A stretch of DNA of 49,551 bases from Candidatus Obscuribacterales bacterium. GTDB lineage: Bacteria; Cyanobacteriota; Vampirovibrionia; Obscuribacterales; Obscuribacteraceae. The notes beneath the pieces were generated by a model, which saw only the letters and a program-made list of their open reading frames with translations, was not told the origin of the DNA and searched no databases. Location of the stretch: assembly GCA_021732025.1 (NCBI GenBank), contig JAKFVU010000041.1:1-49551 (forward strand), given 5' to 3'. Position numbers and translations under genes: made by a program. This document shows positions 34,619 through 43,903 of the stretch, in pieces (positions within the stretch are counted from its first letter, which is position 1; each line of letters starts with the position of its first letter).

Positions 34619-35173
34619 ATGTTCGAAGGCAACCACGAGTATGCCGCCAGAGACCGCTTAAAAGACGGCACAGCAGTAATTGTGCGGGCCATACGGGCCG
34701 ACGACAAAGAGCTGCTACAGCAGATTATGAAAGATGTAAGCGCCGAATCGCGATATTATCGATTCTTTTGCGCCAAGAAGCTATTGACCCTCCAAGAACT
34801 CAAATATTTCACTGAAATTGACTTCGATAGCCATATCGCCTTGATTGTAAGCCTCTGTGATGAGCGAGAAACACCCATAGCCGTGGGCCGCTACATCACC
34901 CAACCCGAAGGCGAAGATAAAGCCGGTGCCGAGCTTGCCTTGCTGGTAGGCGAAGAATATCAAAGACACGGCATCGGAAACATTTTGCTCGATCACCTAG
35001 CTCAAATTGCAGTGACTAAGGGCGTATCTCAGTTTGTTTGCTACATCATGCCTGAAAATAGCAAGATGCAGAACTTTCTCCGTCACTCCAAATATCCAAT
35101 CAAAAAGCTTCAGCGCTCTTCTTCAGTAGTGAGAATGACTGTTGATTTGTTGAGTGTGAATAAGACAGCCTGA
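34619..35173 (+). CDS. GNAT-family N-acetyltransferase
   Basis: 184 residues from ATG 34619, preceded by AAGG with 8-nt spacing; frames upstream lack coding character. Acetyl-CoA fold motifs: substrate-side VIVRAIRADDKELLQQIM and SAESRYYRFFCAKK, then ELALLVGEEYQRHGIGNILLDHL, where QRHGIG is the pyrophosphate-binding loop. The RAIRADD and SRYxRFF pattern matches the acetyltransferase domain of Pat-type protein lysine acetyltransferases, but the protein stands alone, without the ADP-forming acyl-CoA synthetase or cNMP domain. The target is unknown. Next to a large kinase array, a role in protein modification is possible but unproven. Confidence 0.8.
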   Translation: MFEGNHEYAARDRLKDGTAVIVRAIRADDKELLQQIMKDVSAESRYYRFFCAKKLLTLQELKYFTEIDFDSHIALIVSLCDERETPIAVGRYITQPEGEDKAGAELALLVGEEYQRHGIGNILLDHLAQIAVTKGVSQFVCYIMPENSKMQNFLRHSKYPIKKLQRSSSVVRMTVDLLSVNKTA

Positions 35174-35229
35174 AGCAGACTTGGTCCTTCCAAGTGATGA
35201 AGAACCGCATTGAGAGGCCACTAAACTCG

Positions 35230-36087
35230 CTACAAAGCTTCAGCCCTTTCAAGCAAATGCAGTGAGACTATCTCAGCGGCCTCGATATTATGAGTCAACC
35301 TGGCATCGTCAACAATCTGATGAAGTCTCTCGTCAGAAAGTGAAGATAGACATTCAGGAGAGAGTGACTGGAGATGAAGGCGCTGCTGCGCACGTCCGCA
35401 GGCTAAACTTGAAGACAAACTCGAGTTACTTGTAAAAGCTACCATCATACCCATCACAGAAAGAGGAACTGCCGAGAAAGCAACTCCCACTCTAAATAGA
35501 TCTTTTGTAAGGTCTAGATTACCGGGCAAGACACCGATAGCCACCAATGTGGCTTGGGTGAGAGGAACAATCCAAAAAGCTAAACAGATAAAAGCCATGC
35601 AGGAAAACATGAATCTCGTTGGAGTGCCAGGACCCTCAACTGAGACGAATTGACCCTTTCGATTTCTCAATGCTTGCACTAAGGCAAACAGCGGCAATAC
35701 ATCCAAAATTGAAATGGCTACCGCCCAAATCATATTGGGTATACAGCGAACGAGTAAGCTATGAAAAGAATCTCCAAGCAGAATGTCATAGTTTAGCTGC
35801 GAAACAAAAAAGGCTGCCTGTGCGCTGGCAAGAATAAGACAATACAAGTAAAGATCAAGCCGCTTTATGACAAATGCAATGCGACCATCATCGACTTGTG
35901 ATACATCGGTCTGCGCTTCATTAACCCCAAATGCAGTTATGGACTTGCAACGCGACTCTAATGCCCAGTAGCGTTTCTTCAATGTGGCAGCATAGACAAG
36001 AAAGGCAAGAAGAAGGGCTGGAAGCATGATGGCTATAGTAGTAGCATCAAAAAAGTGAAAGTAGTGGGGATTGTAGAAGGTATTCAT
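35230..36087 (-). CDS. Integral membrane protein, unknown family
   Basis: 285 residues, start ATG 36087. About five to six hydrophobic segments: IAIMLPALLLAFLVYAATL, CLILASAQAAFFVSQL, MIWAVAISILDVLPLFALV, FMFSCMAFICLAFWIVPL and VAFSAVPLSVMGMMVAF. A hydrophilic C-terminal tail (CLSSLSDERLHQIVDDARL) is probably cytosolic. I do not recognise the family and see no catalytic motif. It is divergent from the TPR gene and convergent with the acetyltransferase gene. Confidence 0.7.
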   Translation of the reverse strand: MNTFYNPHYFHFFDATTIAIMLPALLLAFLVYAATLKKRYWALESRCKSITAFGVNEAQTDVSQVDDGRIAFVIKRLDLYLYCLILASAQAAFFVSQLNYDILLGDSFHSLLVRCIPNMIWAVAISILDVLPLFALVQALRNRKGQFVSVEGPGTPTRFMFSCMAFICLAFWIVPLTQATLVAIGVLPGNLDLTKDLFRVGVAFSAVPLSVMGMMVAFTSNSSLSSSLACGRAQQRLHLQSLSPECLSSLSDERLHQIVDDARLTHNIEAAEIVSLHLLERAEAL

Positions 36088-36231
36088 CGATGTTAGAACG
36101 GCTCTTCGTTATGTCTTGCCCTCTTACATTTATATCTTAGGTTAGTAGGCAGTATGCTGTCTATCGCTGAAGTGGCAATGAGGGATGAAACTCCCATTGG
36201 CGCTGCCACCAGTTGGGTATATTCTCATAGT

Positions 36232-37056
36232 ATGAGCAGCCACCACACACTAGCCCAAGTAGTCTCGTTCGTTCTAATCATTGCGCCGTTCATTTTCAGT
36301 GCGGCAGCTTTTGCTGAGTGCGAAGGACCTTGCGCAGGTCAGACCAATATTGCTGCTTCAAACAAACTGAATAGGCTAGGGCACAGGGAATACGACCGCC
36401 GCAATTTTAAAAGCGCTGTGGACTACTACACGCGAGCAATACGGCTAAACCCGAAACTTACACTAGCTTACGCATGCCGCGGAGATTGCTTTGAGAAATT
36501 GGGCGACTGTTCCAAGGCTCTAGATGATTACAAGCAAGCGTTAAAACTAAATCCTCGTGACTCCTTCGTTCTCGGATTAAGAGGAGAAGAAAAACTCCAT
36601 TTAAATGACAAGGCAGGTGCGCTCGCCGACTTTGATGCGGCAATCTTGATGGGGCCAACCTATTTCTTCATGTATTCAGGCAGAGCCAAATTACGAGCTG
36701 AGTTAAAAGACTTTGCTGGCGCCATTGCGGATTGCAATAAAGCACTGCTGATGTGTCCAATTGCTTCAGACCTCTATGTGTGCAGAGGAAAAGCATTTGA
36801 GGCCATAGGCAATTTGGCAGAGGCTCATCGTGACCTTAGCAAAGCAATTCAACTGCATCCAAATGATTTGTACAGCTACGAAAGACGAGCCTACATAAAT
36901 TTCAAACTGGGCAATATTGCTGGTGCCACTAGCGACTACATTCGAGCTCATGCGGACTATTTTTCTGAAATACCAGCAGCAATTCTGATTTTGCTTGGCA
37001 TTAAGATACTCCAGTCTCCACTTGCGGTCATCAATACAAGATCATGCCTGCGCTGA
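36232..37056 (+). CDS. TPR-repeat protein with signal peptide or anchor
   Basis: 274 residues from ATG 36232 (an ATG at 36154 would add 26). An N-terminal hydrophobic stretch (VVSFVLIIAPFIFSAAAFA) looks like a signal peptide. Five or so tetratricopeptide repeats follow, each with the A-G-Y-A-P spacing: YDRRNFKSAVDYYTRAIRLN, CFEKLGDCSKALDDYKQALK, DKAGALADFDAAI, DFAGAIADCNKALL and GNLAEAHRDLSKAIQL. TPR arrays are protein-binding scaffolds. The last segment (AAILILLGIKILQSPL) is hydrophobic, which could anchor the C-terminus. Confidence 0.8.
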   Translation: MSSHHTLAQVVSFVLIIAPFIFSAAAFAECEGPCAGQTNIAASNKLNRLGHREYDRRNFKSAVDYYTRAIRLNPKLTLAYACRGDCFEKLGDCSKALDDYKQALKLNPRDSFVLGLRGEEKLHLNDKAGALADFDAAILMGPTYFFMYSGRAKLRAELKDFAGAIADCNKALLMCPIASDLYVCRGKAFEAIGNLAEAHRDLSKAIQLHPNDLYSYERRAYINFKLGNIAGATSDYIRAHADYFSEIPAAILILLGIKILQSPLAVINTRSCLR

Positions 37057-37080
37057 CAAGCGAACCATTTGCTTTCATCC

Positions 37081-37530
37081 TTATCTGCGACTTCTCAAAA
37101 TCATCCCGTCTGGCTTACCTTTAGGGGGTTGAGAAGTATATGAGCGCAATTCTAACTCAACCTCCAAAGGTGCTGGCAGTTCCGGCGGAACAGCCTTAAA
37201 GGGCATTGCTAGTCTAACTGCATTTAGAACAGCCTCGTCACTGGCAGTAATTCCAGAGCTAAAACGAAGCGACAAATTAGAGACCTCACCGCTGCGGTTC
37301 AAAGTAAAGCGGAGCACTCCACCTCTACCATCTTTAGGCGGAAACCAACATCTCTTAATCTTCCTACTTAGATCCGTCCTGTAATTTCCTAAGATTTTAT
37401 TGTAGGAATTGCTCGCAACGTTGGTCGTGTTAGCACTTTGCTCAACCAGTTCGTAAATCTTTCCAGAATCTTCACTGTCAGCGCCAAAGCAGTAGGGCTG
37501 GATACTCAATAAAGCCCCTATAGCAAACAT
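37081..37530 (-). CDS. TonB C-terminal-domain protein, exported
   Basis: At least 149 residues. The C-terminal 100 residues match the TonB/TolA-like C domain: YRTDLSRKIKRCWFPPKDGR, GVLRFTLNRSGEVSNLSL and ASDEAVLNAVRLAMPFKAVP. The annotated ATG (37530) yields a signal-like start (MFAIGALLSIQPYCFGA) without a positively charged n-region. Upstream, the frame stays open for 14 more codons to ATT codons placed 1-7 nt after a perfect AAGGAG (37585-37580), which would add SRSTAPFLAV and complete a normal signal peptide. There is no ExbB/ExbD nearby, so it may act as an envelope-spanning or sorting domain rather than a classical TonB. Confidence 0.8.
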   Translation of the reverse strand: MFAIGALLSIQPYCFGADSEDSGKIYELVEQSANTTNVASNSYNKILGNYRTDLSRKIKRCWFPPKDGRGGVLRFTLNRSGEVSNLSLRFSSGITASDEAVLNAVRLAMPFKAVPPELPAPLEVELELRSYTSQPPKGKPDGMILRSRR

Positions 37531-37705
37531 AACGGCCAGAAAAGGAGCTGTGCTTCTTGAATAGGGAAAAATAATAATACTCCTTCGCCTTATGACAATA
37601 TTTTGCCACTCGATTACAAGAAATGCTTAGGGTTGGTCGATAATTTCAAAATGGGCATAAGTTCAAAATGCAGTTTGATAACGCAGCAAAATACGAAGGT
37701 CAAAG

Positions 37706-39061
37706 ATGACAAAAAAGCAAAAGCGTGACCCCAGCACTTTAATTAAGACTGCTCTGATCAAACACTTTGGTAAAACAACACTAGCAGATCTAATTACTTC
37801 AACTAGGCAATTTCCAATTACAGCCAGAGTAGATTTGCAACGCGCAGTAGATCAAATCTTCGCTACGAAATTTGAGGCAAAAGCCTATGGGGCACACAGA
37901 AGTTATGGCATTTCGGCACTAAGTTTCGCTGACTGCATGTCCGATGGCCACGATCCCGTTCTCGTTGGCCCATTGCAATACGACGAAGTCGAAATAGGTG
38001 ATGAATTTCCAGCTCGTTGCATGAGGCAGTCACTGTGGACCTGCCGTGACGGAAAAACACTCTTTTCTGTAATTCTAGCTTTTCCAGAGAGGCATTCTGA
38101 AGAAGGCATATCACTCACTATCGCCGTTCCGCCCGGCGAGGCGGGGTTAGATCTTTCAAGAAAATTCCTTCATGAACTAGAGCAGTTGGTCAACAAAAAT
38201 AGTTCATTTAGAGGGAAGGTGATATCACTTGAGCAGACAGCCCGTTATTCAGGCAAATCAGGCGCAGTAAGGGTCCACAAGCTAAGGCAAGTAGTGCGAG
38301 AAGACGTGATTTTGCCGAGCAAGACTCTGCAACTGCTAGAGCGCAACGTCACCGAGTTCATTCAGTGTCGCGCAAAACTGCGTGAGCTAGGAATGCCTGT
38401 GAAAAAAGGGTTACTTTTTTATGGACCTCCTGGAACAGGGAAGACTCACACGATTCATTATTTGGCCAGTCAACTGCCAGACCATACCACTTTGCTTATA
38501 ACAGCCAATCAGGTTGGTCTGCTTGAAGAGTATTGTGCACTGGCAAGGTTCTTACAGCCAGCGATGCTCGTTATCGAAGACGCTGACCTTATTGCCCGAA
38601 ATCGCGATGATATGGATAGCCCGTGCGAAGAAAGCTTGCTCAATCAGCTTCTAAACGAAATGGACGGCCTTCGCGAAGATGCGGAGGTACTATTTGTTCT
38701 AACAACAAATAGGCCCGAACAACTAGAAACTGCACTATCTTCACGACCTGGGCGAATCGATCAATCAATTGAGTTCCCGTTGCCAGATGCAGATGGAAGA
38801 CGCAAGCTAGTGAAATTATATGGACGGGGCTTAAGCGTCAATGAAAAACTTTCAGACCTAATCGTAACGAAAACTGAGCAGGCAAGTCCTGCATTCATAA
38901 AAGAACTGATGCGACGCTCGGCTCAACATCTGCTTCAATCGGGCGGCAAAGACGCTCTAAGAGAAGAGCATGTCACTCTCGCACTTGAAGATATGCTCTT
39001 CAATGGTGGCAGCCTCAACCTCAAGCTTCTTGGTGGTGCTATCAATGGTGCCGGTGAATAA
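37706..39061 (+). CDS. AAA+ ATPase with novel N-domain
   Basis: 451 residues from ATG 37706 with AAGG upstream. The C-terminal half is a classical AAA module close to the FtsH/Cdc48 type: Walker A GPPGTGKT (from 240), Walker B MLVIEDADLIA (about 287-297), sensor-1 LFVLTTNRPEQLE and the Arg-finger-bearing SSRPGRIDQSIEFPLPD. The first 220 residues are a separate domain with no motif I recognise (LWTCRDGKTLFSVILAFPER; SGAVRVHKL), probably substrate recognition. No protease domain or TM helix is attached. A lone AAA+ of this layout could be an unfoldase or disassembly chaperone. Its 3' end lies 12 nt from the convergent TldE-like gene. Confidence 0.88.
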   Translation: MTKKQKRDPSTLIKTALIKHFGKTTLADLITSTRQFPITARVDLQRAVDQIFATKFEAKAYGAHRSYGISALSFADCMSDGHDPVLVGPLQYDEVEIGDEFPARCMRQSLWTCRDGKTLFSVILAFPERHSEEGISLTIAVPPGEAGLDLSRKFLHELEQLVNKNSSFRGKVISLEQTARYSGKSGAVRVHKLRQVVREDVILPSKTLQLLERNVTEFIQCRAKLRELGMPVKKGLLFYGPPGTGKTHTIHYLASQLPDHTTLLITANQVGLLEEYCALARFLQPAMLVIEDADLIARNRDDMDSPCEESLLNQLLNEMDGLREDAEVLFVLTTNRPEQLETALSSRPGRIDQSIEFPLPDADGRRKLVKLYGRGLSVNEKLSDLIVTKTEQASPAFIKELMRRSAQHLLQSGGKDALREEHVTLALEDMLFNGGSLNLKLLGGAINGAGE

Positions 39062-39073
39062 AGAAAGCGATTT

Positions 39074-40861
39074 TTACTTCTGCTCGAAATACGGATTCTT
39101 CAAAATCGGCAGCAAGTCTGTTTGCTTCGAGGGCTTCTGTAATTCAATTTCTTTCACCAATATCGATGGTGTCACAATCGTGCATTCTGCGCCACCAACT
39201 AACGAGCCAAAACCGCCAGTAGCAGCTGAGCTAGCACGGTAGACTTTGGCGTCATCGCCAGCGGCATCAATATCTCGCAAAACACGCATAGTTAGATTAC
39301 TAAACTGTCCACCGCGTACCAGCTCTTCATGACCATCAGCAACAGATACTCGCACCAATTCGACTGGTGCCGAGAGCTTCACTTCGCCCGACTTTCCAAA
39401 CATCCCAAGCATGCTCGACAAAATAGACTGCGGAGAAAGTGCACCACTAATTGAGTTAGCTAGGCGCCGAACAATCAAGACATCTTTCAAACCTTCTTCT
39501 TTACCAAGAACGATCAAGCGCTCTTTCAGCTGTTCTGGTGTCATTTTCACGTCAGATGTAATATAGACATTCTGGGCGTTGCCATTGCCGTTGCCACCAT
39601 TTCCATGTCCATTGCTATGCTTGATCGTTTTCGATGGCACGCGGCCCATGGCAAATGTCTTTAGTATGCCTTTGTCAATTAAGGTAATTCGTTCCGCTTT
39701 GACGCCTTCATCATCAACAAGATAGCTGCCTAACATCTTGGTGTTACCAAACTTCTTACTGAGCGGATCGTCCACTACTGAGAGAAATGCAGGCATTACT
39801 CGGGTACCAATTTTTTCCGCCAAAGGATTGGCACTTTGACCATCTAAGGCGCTAAATTTACTCAGTGGTGGCGCGCTATAACCAAGATGGGGCTGTAAAA
39901 CATCTGCGAAGAATGAAGCGGCAGCTCCCCCTTCAAATAAAATTGGGCCATGATACTCTTCTATTTCAGGGGCATTGACGAGTTTAGTTACACGCTCAGC
40001 TAGCTTATTGACTCGCGCTTCCAGCTCCGCAGGCAGTGGCAGTTCATTGCTGTTTTCAAAATTTATTTTCTCGGCATCAGCAATAATAGAACCATCCGAA
40101 CTCTGTCCACTGGCTGCTATAACCAGATGACACTCGTTGTGAGGTACGCGATGGTAAAATCCTTCGCTGTTCACAAACCAGCGGGTATAAGCATCTTCAT
40201 CGAGTTTGACGAATGACTTTTGTACCTGTGGATATTTGCGGAAAATTGAAGACAAATGAGTTACAAGGTCGCTTACCTTCTTGTCGTCACCGCTCAACTT
40301 CGCTATTTCATCAACTATAACTATTGGCTCTTCTTTGGACATCGACTCAGGCATGTCTTTGACATTGTTCTCGACTAAATATGCTTTTTTAGCGGCCAGG
40401 TCTTCAATTGCTTTCTTGTAAGCCTCATCAGTTTTGAGCCAGGCTTCATGACGAATAGCATCATAATTATCATCGCAAGTGATAGAACTGCCCGTTGGCA
40501 TTTTGCCAAGCAAGGCCGAAAGTGCACCACCTGAGCCCATCCCTGAGCTATCTAAAGCATAGCTTCCTTCACGCATCACGACCGACAGTGAACGAGTACG
40601 CGATCTGTAGTCAGAATTGAGCGCGCCAAATGACGCTGCCACATGATGGGTGTCAAACTGTTCGATGGTGTAAGAGCCAAAATACGGCCCTTTGTACTGG
40701 TCGAGATGAAGGCGACTAATGCTCCGCTTCATTTCGTCTTTTAAGGCCAGCCCAACAATATCGTCGTCAGCGGCACTCGCACTCGGTAGTACCAGAATAA
40801 GAGAGGCGAGACAGACAGTCAGGGCTAATCGAATCGATTTACTTTGCAATCTGATTTTCAT
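39074..40861 (-). CDS. TldE/PmbA-like protein, exported, lacking the zinc motif
   Basis: 595 residues with a signal peptide (RLALTVCLASLILVLPSASA). It shares the TldD/PmbA fold pattern with the next gene: GPILFEGGAAASFFADVLQPH aligns with AGVFFHEIFGHRIEGH of its partner, so the HExxxH zinc ligands are absent, as in the TldE/PmbA subunit. Later blocks align too: RVMPAFLSVVDDP, GSYLVDDEGVKAERITLIDK and GILKTFAMGRVPSK. Start ATG 40861 overlaps the stop of the TldD-like gene (TAATG), so the two are made together, as expected for a heterodimer. TldD/TldE are normally cytosolic; here both carry export signals. Confidence 0.85.
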   Translation of the reverse strand: MKIRLQSKSIRLALTVCLASLILVLPSASAADDDIVGLALKDEMKRSISRLHLDQYKGPYFGSYTIEQFDTHHVAASFGALNSDYRSRTRSLSVVMREGSYALDSSGMGSGGALSALLGKMPTGSSITCDDNYDAIRHEAWLKTDEAYKKAIEDLAAKKAYLVENNVKDMPESMSKEEPIVIVDEIAKLSGDDKKVSDLVTHLSSIFRKYPQVQKSFVKLDEDAYTRWFVNSEGFYHRVPHNECHLVIAASGQSSDGSIIADAEKINFENSNELPLPAELEARVNKLAERVTKLVNAPEIEEYHGPILFEGGAAASFFADVLQPHLGYSAPPLSKFSALDGQSANPLAEKIGTRVMPAFLSVVDDPLSKKFGNTKMLGSYLVDDEGVKAERITLIDKGILKTFAMGRVPSKTIKHSNGHGNGGNGNGNAQNVYITSDVKMTPEQLKERLIVLGKEEGLKDVLIVRRLANSISGALSPQSILSSMLGMFGKSGEVKLSAPVELVRVSVADGHEELVRGGQFSNLTMRVLRDIDAAGDDAKVYRASSAATGGFGSLVGGAECTIVTPSILVKEIELQKPSKQTDLLPILKNPYFEQK

Positions 40862-42732
40862 TATTTGACCTCCTCCTTATCAAAGAGTGGGGAGGGCAAA
40901 AGTGGCGGTTTCTCTTGGGCTTTGGATTGCAGCTCGACCTCAATAGTTCCCACTAACAGACTTGGAGAAGTGGCCGACACCGGCACCCAGCCTGACTCTG
41001 CACCGCAGGTACCATTGAAAGTATCGTCATCATCGGCAGCACACAATATGCGCTCTAATGACGAAAGTGGAGTTCCCACCAAATCAACGCCACGCAATAA
41101 CTCATCGGGGCGGCCATCGGTAAAGACTTTCCAAACACGCAGAGGCAGCAACTTAAATGATTGTGGCATGAATGTTTGAGTCATCGTAAAGCCACCAGCT
41201 ATCTCATCGAATAATAATCCGTAAGGCTTGCCTTGCTTTTTAGCCTCGGCCACTAGCATCTGTCTCAACTCAGCCATGGGCACTCGCTTTGATGAGTCTA
41301 CAATCAAGTTGCCCTGACGAGCCACCACAGCATGACCTCTCGAGGAACGGCCATGGCCGTTAGAGCGAGCGAAGCCTTTAACCGGCGAGCGCGCCATCAA
41401 GAAACTTTTCAAAATGCCGTGATCAACCAATACGACTTTCTCGGCCGGCACACCCTCGTCGTCGTACTTGTAGTAACCATTCAACGGCTTAGTGCCGAAG
41501 CGTTGAAGAGTTGGATCATCGATCACCGAAACAAATGGTGGCATAATCAGCTGACCAACTTTCTTGGTGAAAGTGCGGCCCTCTGATTCGTCTTTTTGTC
41601 TATGCCCTTCAATTCTGTGACCAAAGATCTCATGGAAGAATACGCCGGCTGCCTTGGCGCGCAAAATGGCAGGGCCAGCGAATGGCTCAGCTCGCTGAGC
41701 TGTTTTTAAATTCGTTAAATCTTCGGCCAGCTTGCGCACCATTTTTTCTAGTGCAGCATCATTAGGTATTTCGGCGGGGCTACTGGCTTCAACTCCGTCA
41801 AAAAGCCAAAGCTTCATACCATCGCTGGCGGTGGCGGTCACCGTTGTAGATATTCGGTACTGAATGCGCTCATCGACTATGTTGGTGCCTTCACTGTTGA
41901 CCAAATAGTGCTTGGTTTTTGACGCCGAGAAAGAAATATTTGAATCTTGCACAGAGGGATAGAGTTTGTAGATAGCGGATAGTCTACGCACGCGTTCTTC
42001 CCATGCGCTTCTATCAGGAGCAAAAGCAGTTGATGGCAAAGTCTCTGAGTGTGGGCTTTCGAGGGAAAAGTCGTCAGACGTATCGTCTTCCTCGACCTTG
42101 ACTCCTTTATTGGTTACGACTTTTCGATATTTTTTCTGAGCCTTCTTAAAGGCAGTATCGGTGCGCAACCAAAGAGCAGTGCGAATAGCTGCCTGATCAT
42201 CACCAAGAGGAAAAGCCGGGCCAGAACTAGCAAAGTCCATCGAATCTAGCCCTAAGTCGTTGTCTCTCAACTTGTGACTACTGTCTACTTTTGGACTACC
42301 AACGCGTAAATCAATATCGAGACTACGAGAGTGATCGTTGTTTTCTTGCGAATAGAGCGCACCATAATCGGCTTGCACAGTAAGCGATTCGACATCGTAA
42401 AGCGAATAAGAGAGAAAATAGAGTGGTGCCTCACCAGCATTTTTCAAACTGGCAAATGATCGGTCAAGCTCAATGCGCATGGCATCCAAAACAGCAGAAT
42501 GAGCCGCCTTGGCGGAGTTTTTCCCGTGAGACTGATTAACTTTGTGACCATTTGCATGTTCAGCCTTAAGGTCAGCTTTATGTTCGGGCTTATGTTCTGC
42601 TTTATGCTCAGGCTTAGCTGCAGCCGCTAAAAGGTTTGAGCTTAAACTTAGGCCTAAACTTACACTAAGTAGGCAGGCAAGAAACGGTAGATAAAGGAAA
42701 CGGTTCCTTTGATATCTATTGTGGGGAGGCAA
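40861..42732 (-). CDS. TldD-like metallopeptidase, exported
   Basis: About 623 residues from TTG 42732. I choose this start because a promoter lies 30-60 nt upstream and because the residues between it and a longer frame start at 43053 overlap the divergent gene. The N-terminus is a signal peptide (FLYLPFLACLLSVSLGLSLS). A Glu/His/Lys-rich linker follows (EHKAEHKPEHKADLKAEH, plus plain His/Lys residues). The catalytic domain has the TldD zinc motif HEIFGHRIEGH (HExxxH) and the downstream PPFVSVIDDPTLQRFGTKP and KSFLMARSPVKGFARSNGHG blocks. TldD/TldE pairs cleave unstructured peptides. Export points to a periplasmic or surface peptide-processing role. The adjacent TldE-like gene overlaps the stop. 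Confidence 0.87.
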   Translation of the reverse strand: MPPHNRYQRNRFLYLPFLACLLSVSLGLSLSSNLLAAAAKPEHKAEHKPEHKADLKAEHANGHKVNQSHGKNSAKAAHSAVLDAMRIELDRSFASLKNAGEAPLYFLSYSLYDVESLTVQADYGALYSQENNDHSRSLDIDLRVGSPKVDSSHKLRDNDLGLDSMDFASSGPAFPLGDDQAAIRTALWLRTDTAFKKAQKKYRKVVTNKGVKVEEDDTSDDFSLESPHSETLPSTAFAPDRSAWEERVRRLSAIYKLYPSVQDSNISFSASKTKHYLVNSEGTNIVDERIQYRISTTVTATASDGMKLWLFDGVEASSPAEIPNDAALEKMVRKLAEDLTNLKTAQRAEPFAGPAILRAKAAGVFFHEIFGHRIEGHRQKDESEGRTFTKKVGQLIMPPFVSVIDDPTLQRFGTKPLNGYYKYDDEGVPAEKVVLVDHGILKSFLMARSPVKGFARSNGHGRSSRGHAVVARQGNLIVDSSKRVPMAELRQMLVAEAKKQGKPYGLLFDEIAGGFTMTQTFMPQSFKLLPLRVWKVFTDGRPDELLRGVDLVGTPLSSLERILCAADDDDTFNGTCGAESGWVPVSATSPSLLVGTIEVELQSKAQEKPPLLPSPLFDKEEVK

Positions 42733-42760
42733 AAGGTAACTCTCTCTAGTAAGTAGAAAA

Positions 42761-42789
42761 ATTATCGAGCCTGCACATCTAGATTGCAA
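42761..42789 (-). promoter_or_regulatory. Promoter of the TldD/TldE-like operon
   Basis: TTGCAA (42789-42784), 17-nt spacer, GATAAT (42766-42761) on the minus strand. It predicts a start near 42754, consistent with a TTG start at 42732. Confidence 0.55.
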
Positions 42790-42924
42790 GCACTTACAGG
42801 CAATTAGAGGCAATTGCGCGATCCAGCCAATGGCGACAAGCCAATCAATCTTCACGAAATACTCCCATTCAATGCTTAAACTGCCCCTGAAAGGCAAGCT
42901 TACAAAGCAAAAAGAGGTCGAGAA

Positions 42925-43893
42925 ATGGGCAGTAATTTCGGTAGTTTTCTTAACGGAAGCGCTTTTGCATGTAGTCACTTCAAGACCGCGATGCTTACAG
43001 CGGCAACTCTCATGGCCATTTCTATCAATCTGACCGCAATAAATCCAGCCCACTGTAGCGACGCTTGCGATTCAAAGCCAAGCGCTAACACAACCAAAGT
43101 CGGCTATTTCGGTGCTGAATTGAGCCGTAACGTTGTACTGCGGGTGCGCAAATATTCGCCTGCTGGAGCTGCTGGGTTGGCTGACCAAGATGTAATTAAG
43201 TCAATCGACAATATTGACGTAAGCAACCTCGATGCTGCCGACATTCTCTTTCTTTTGCAAGGGCGCGCCGGTGACACATCAGAGTTGAAGATTAAACGTG
43301 ATGATAGGACGCTAAGTTTGCTGCTAAAACGCACTGAGTGCCCCGAAAAGATTGTGCCTGATGGCCTTAACGCTGAGCAGTATTGGATTTTGGGCACGCA
43401 AATGCTAGATATGGGTTGGCCCGATGCTGCCCGAAAGGCACTGCAGAAAGTCATAGCTCAAAAACCTAATAGTGGGTTGGCGCGGAAGGCCAAGCGCACA
43501 ATCGCCACAGAGTTACCTTTGACCGATCCGCCGGCACGGGCTCTAGAGCTAAACAACCAGGCTTGGAACCTTTGCCACTTAGGCCGCAACGCCGAAGCCC
43601 AGACCCTTCTTGAGGAATGTATCAAGGAGTACCCGGGCTTTGAATGGCCTTATCAGAACCTATCGGCCATCTATTCTGAATTGGGCCTGACCAGTGATGC
43701 CGAGTCGACCACGCGAACTTTACTTGAGAAAAATCCCAAAGACGTTGCTAGTTGGTGCAATCTAGCAAGTTTCCAGATTCAACAAGGGCACAACCAGGCC
43801 GCTCAAAAGAGCTACAAAGTAGCGCATAACCTTGACCCGGAAAATGAGCGTGTAACCCTGCTGGCGCAATGGTTGAAGGAACACAAGCTCTAA
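42925..43893 (+). CDS. PDZ-TPR exported protein
   Basis: 322 residues; signal peptide from ATG 42925 (AMLTAATLMAISINLTAINP region) with a purine-rich AAAGAGGTCGAGAA before the start. A PDZ domain follows: VGYFGAELSRNVVLRVRKYS, PAGAAGLADQDVIKSID, DAADILFLLQGRAGD. Then TPR-like repeats: DMGWPDAARKALQKVIAQKP, LCHLGRNAEAQTLLEECIKE, LGLTSDAESTTRTLLEKNP, QGHNQAAQKSYKVAHNLDP. PDZ domains bind C-termini or peptides, and the TPR part offers a second binding surface. It is divergent from the TldD/TldE pair, so a joint envelope function is plausible but inferred. Confidence 0.87.
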   Translation: MGSNFGSFLNGSAFACSHFKTAMLTAATLMAISINLTAINPAHCSDACDSKPSANTTKVGYFGAELSRNVVLRVRKYSPAGAAGLADQDVIKSIDNIDVSNLDAADILFLLQGRAGDTSELKIKRDDRTLSLLLKRTECPEKIVPDGLNAEQYWILGTQMLDMGWPDAARKALQKVIAQKPNSGLARKAKRTIATELPLTDPPARALELNNQAWNLCHLGRNAEAQTLLEECIKEYPGFEWPYQNLSAIYSELGLTSDAESTTRTLLEKNPKDVASWCNLASFQIQQGHNQAAQKSYKVAHNLDPENERVTLLAQWLKEHKL

Positions 43894-43903
43894 AATCAAA
43901 CGC

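Noticed and set aside
42733..43053. Long N-terminal extension of the TldD-like protein from TTG 43053
   Set aside because: It overlaps the divergent PDZ gene, lacks coding character, and a promoter at 42761-42789 lies inside it.
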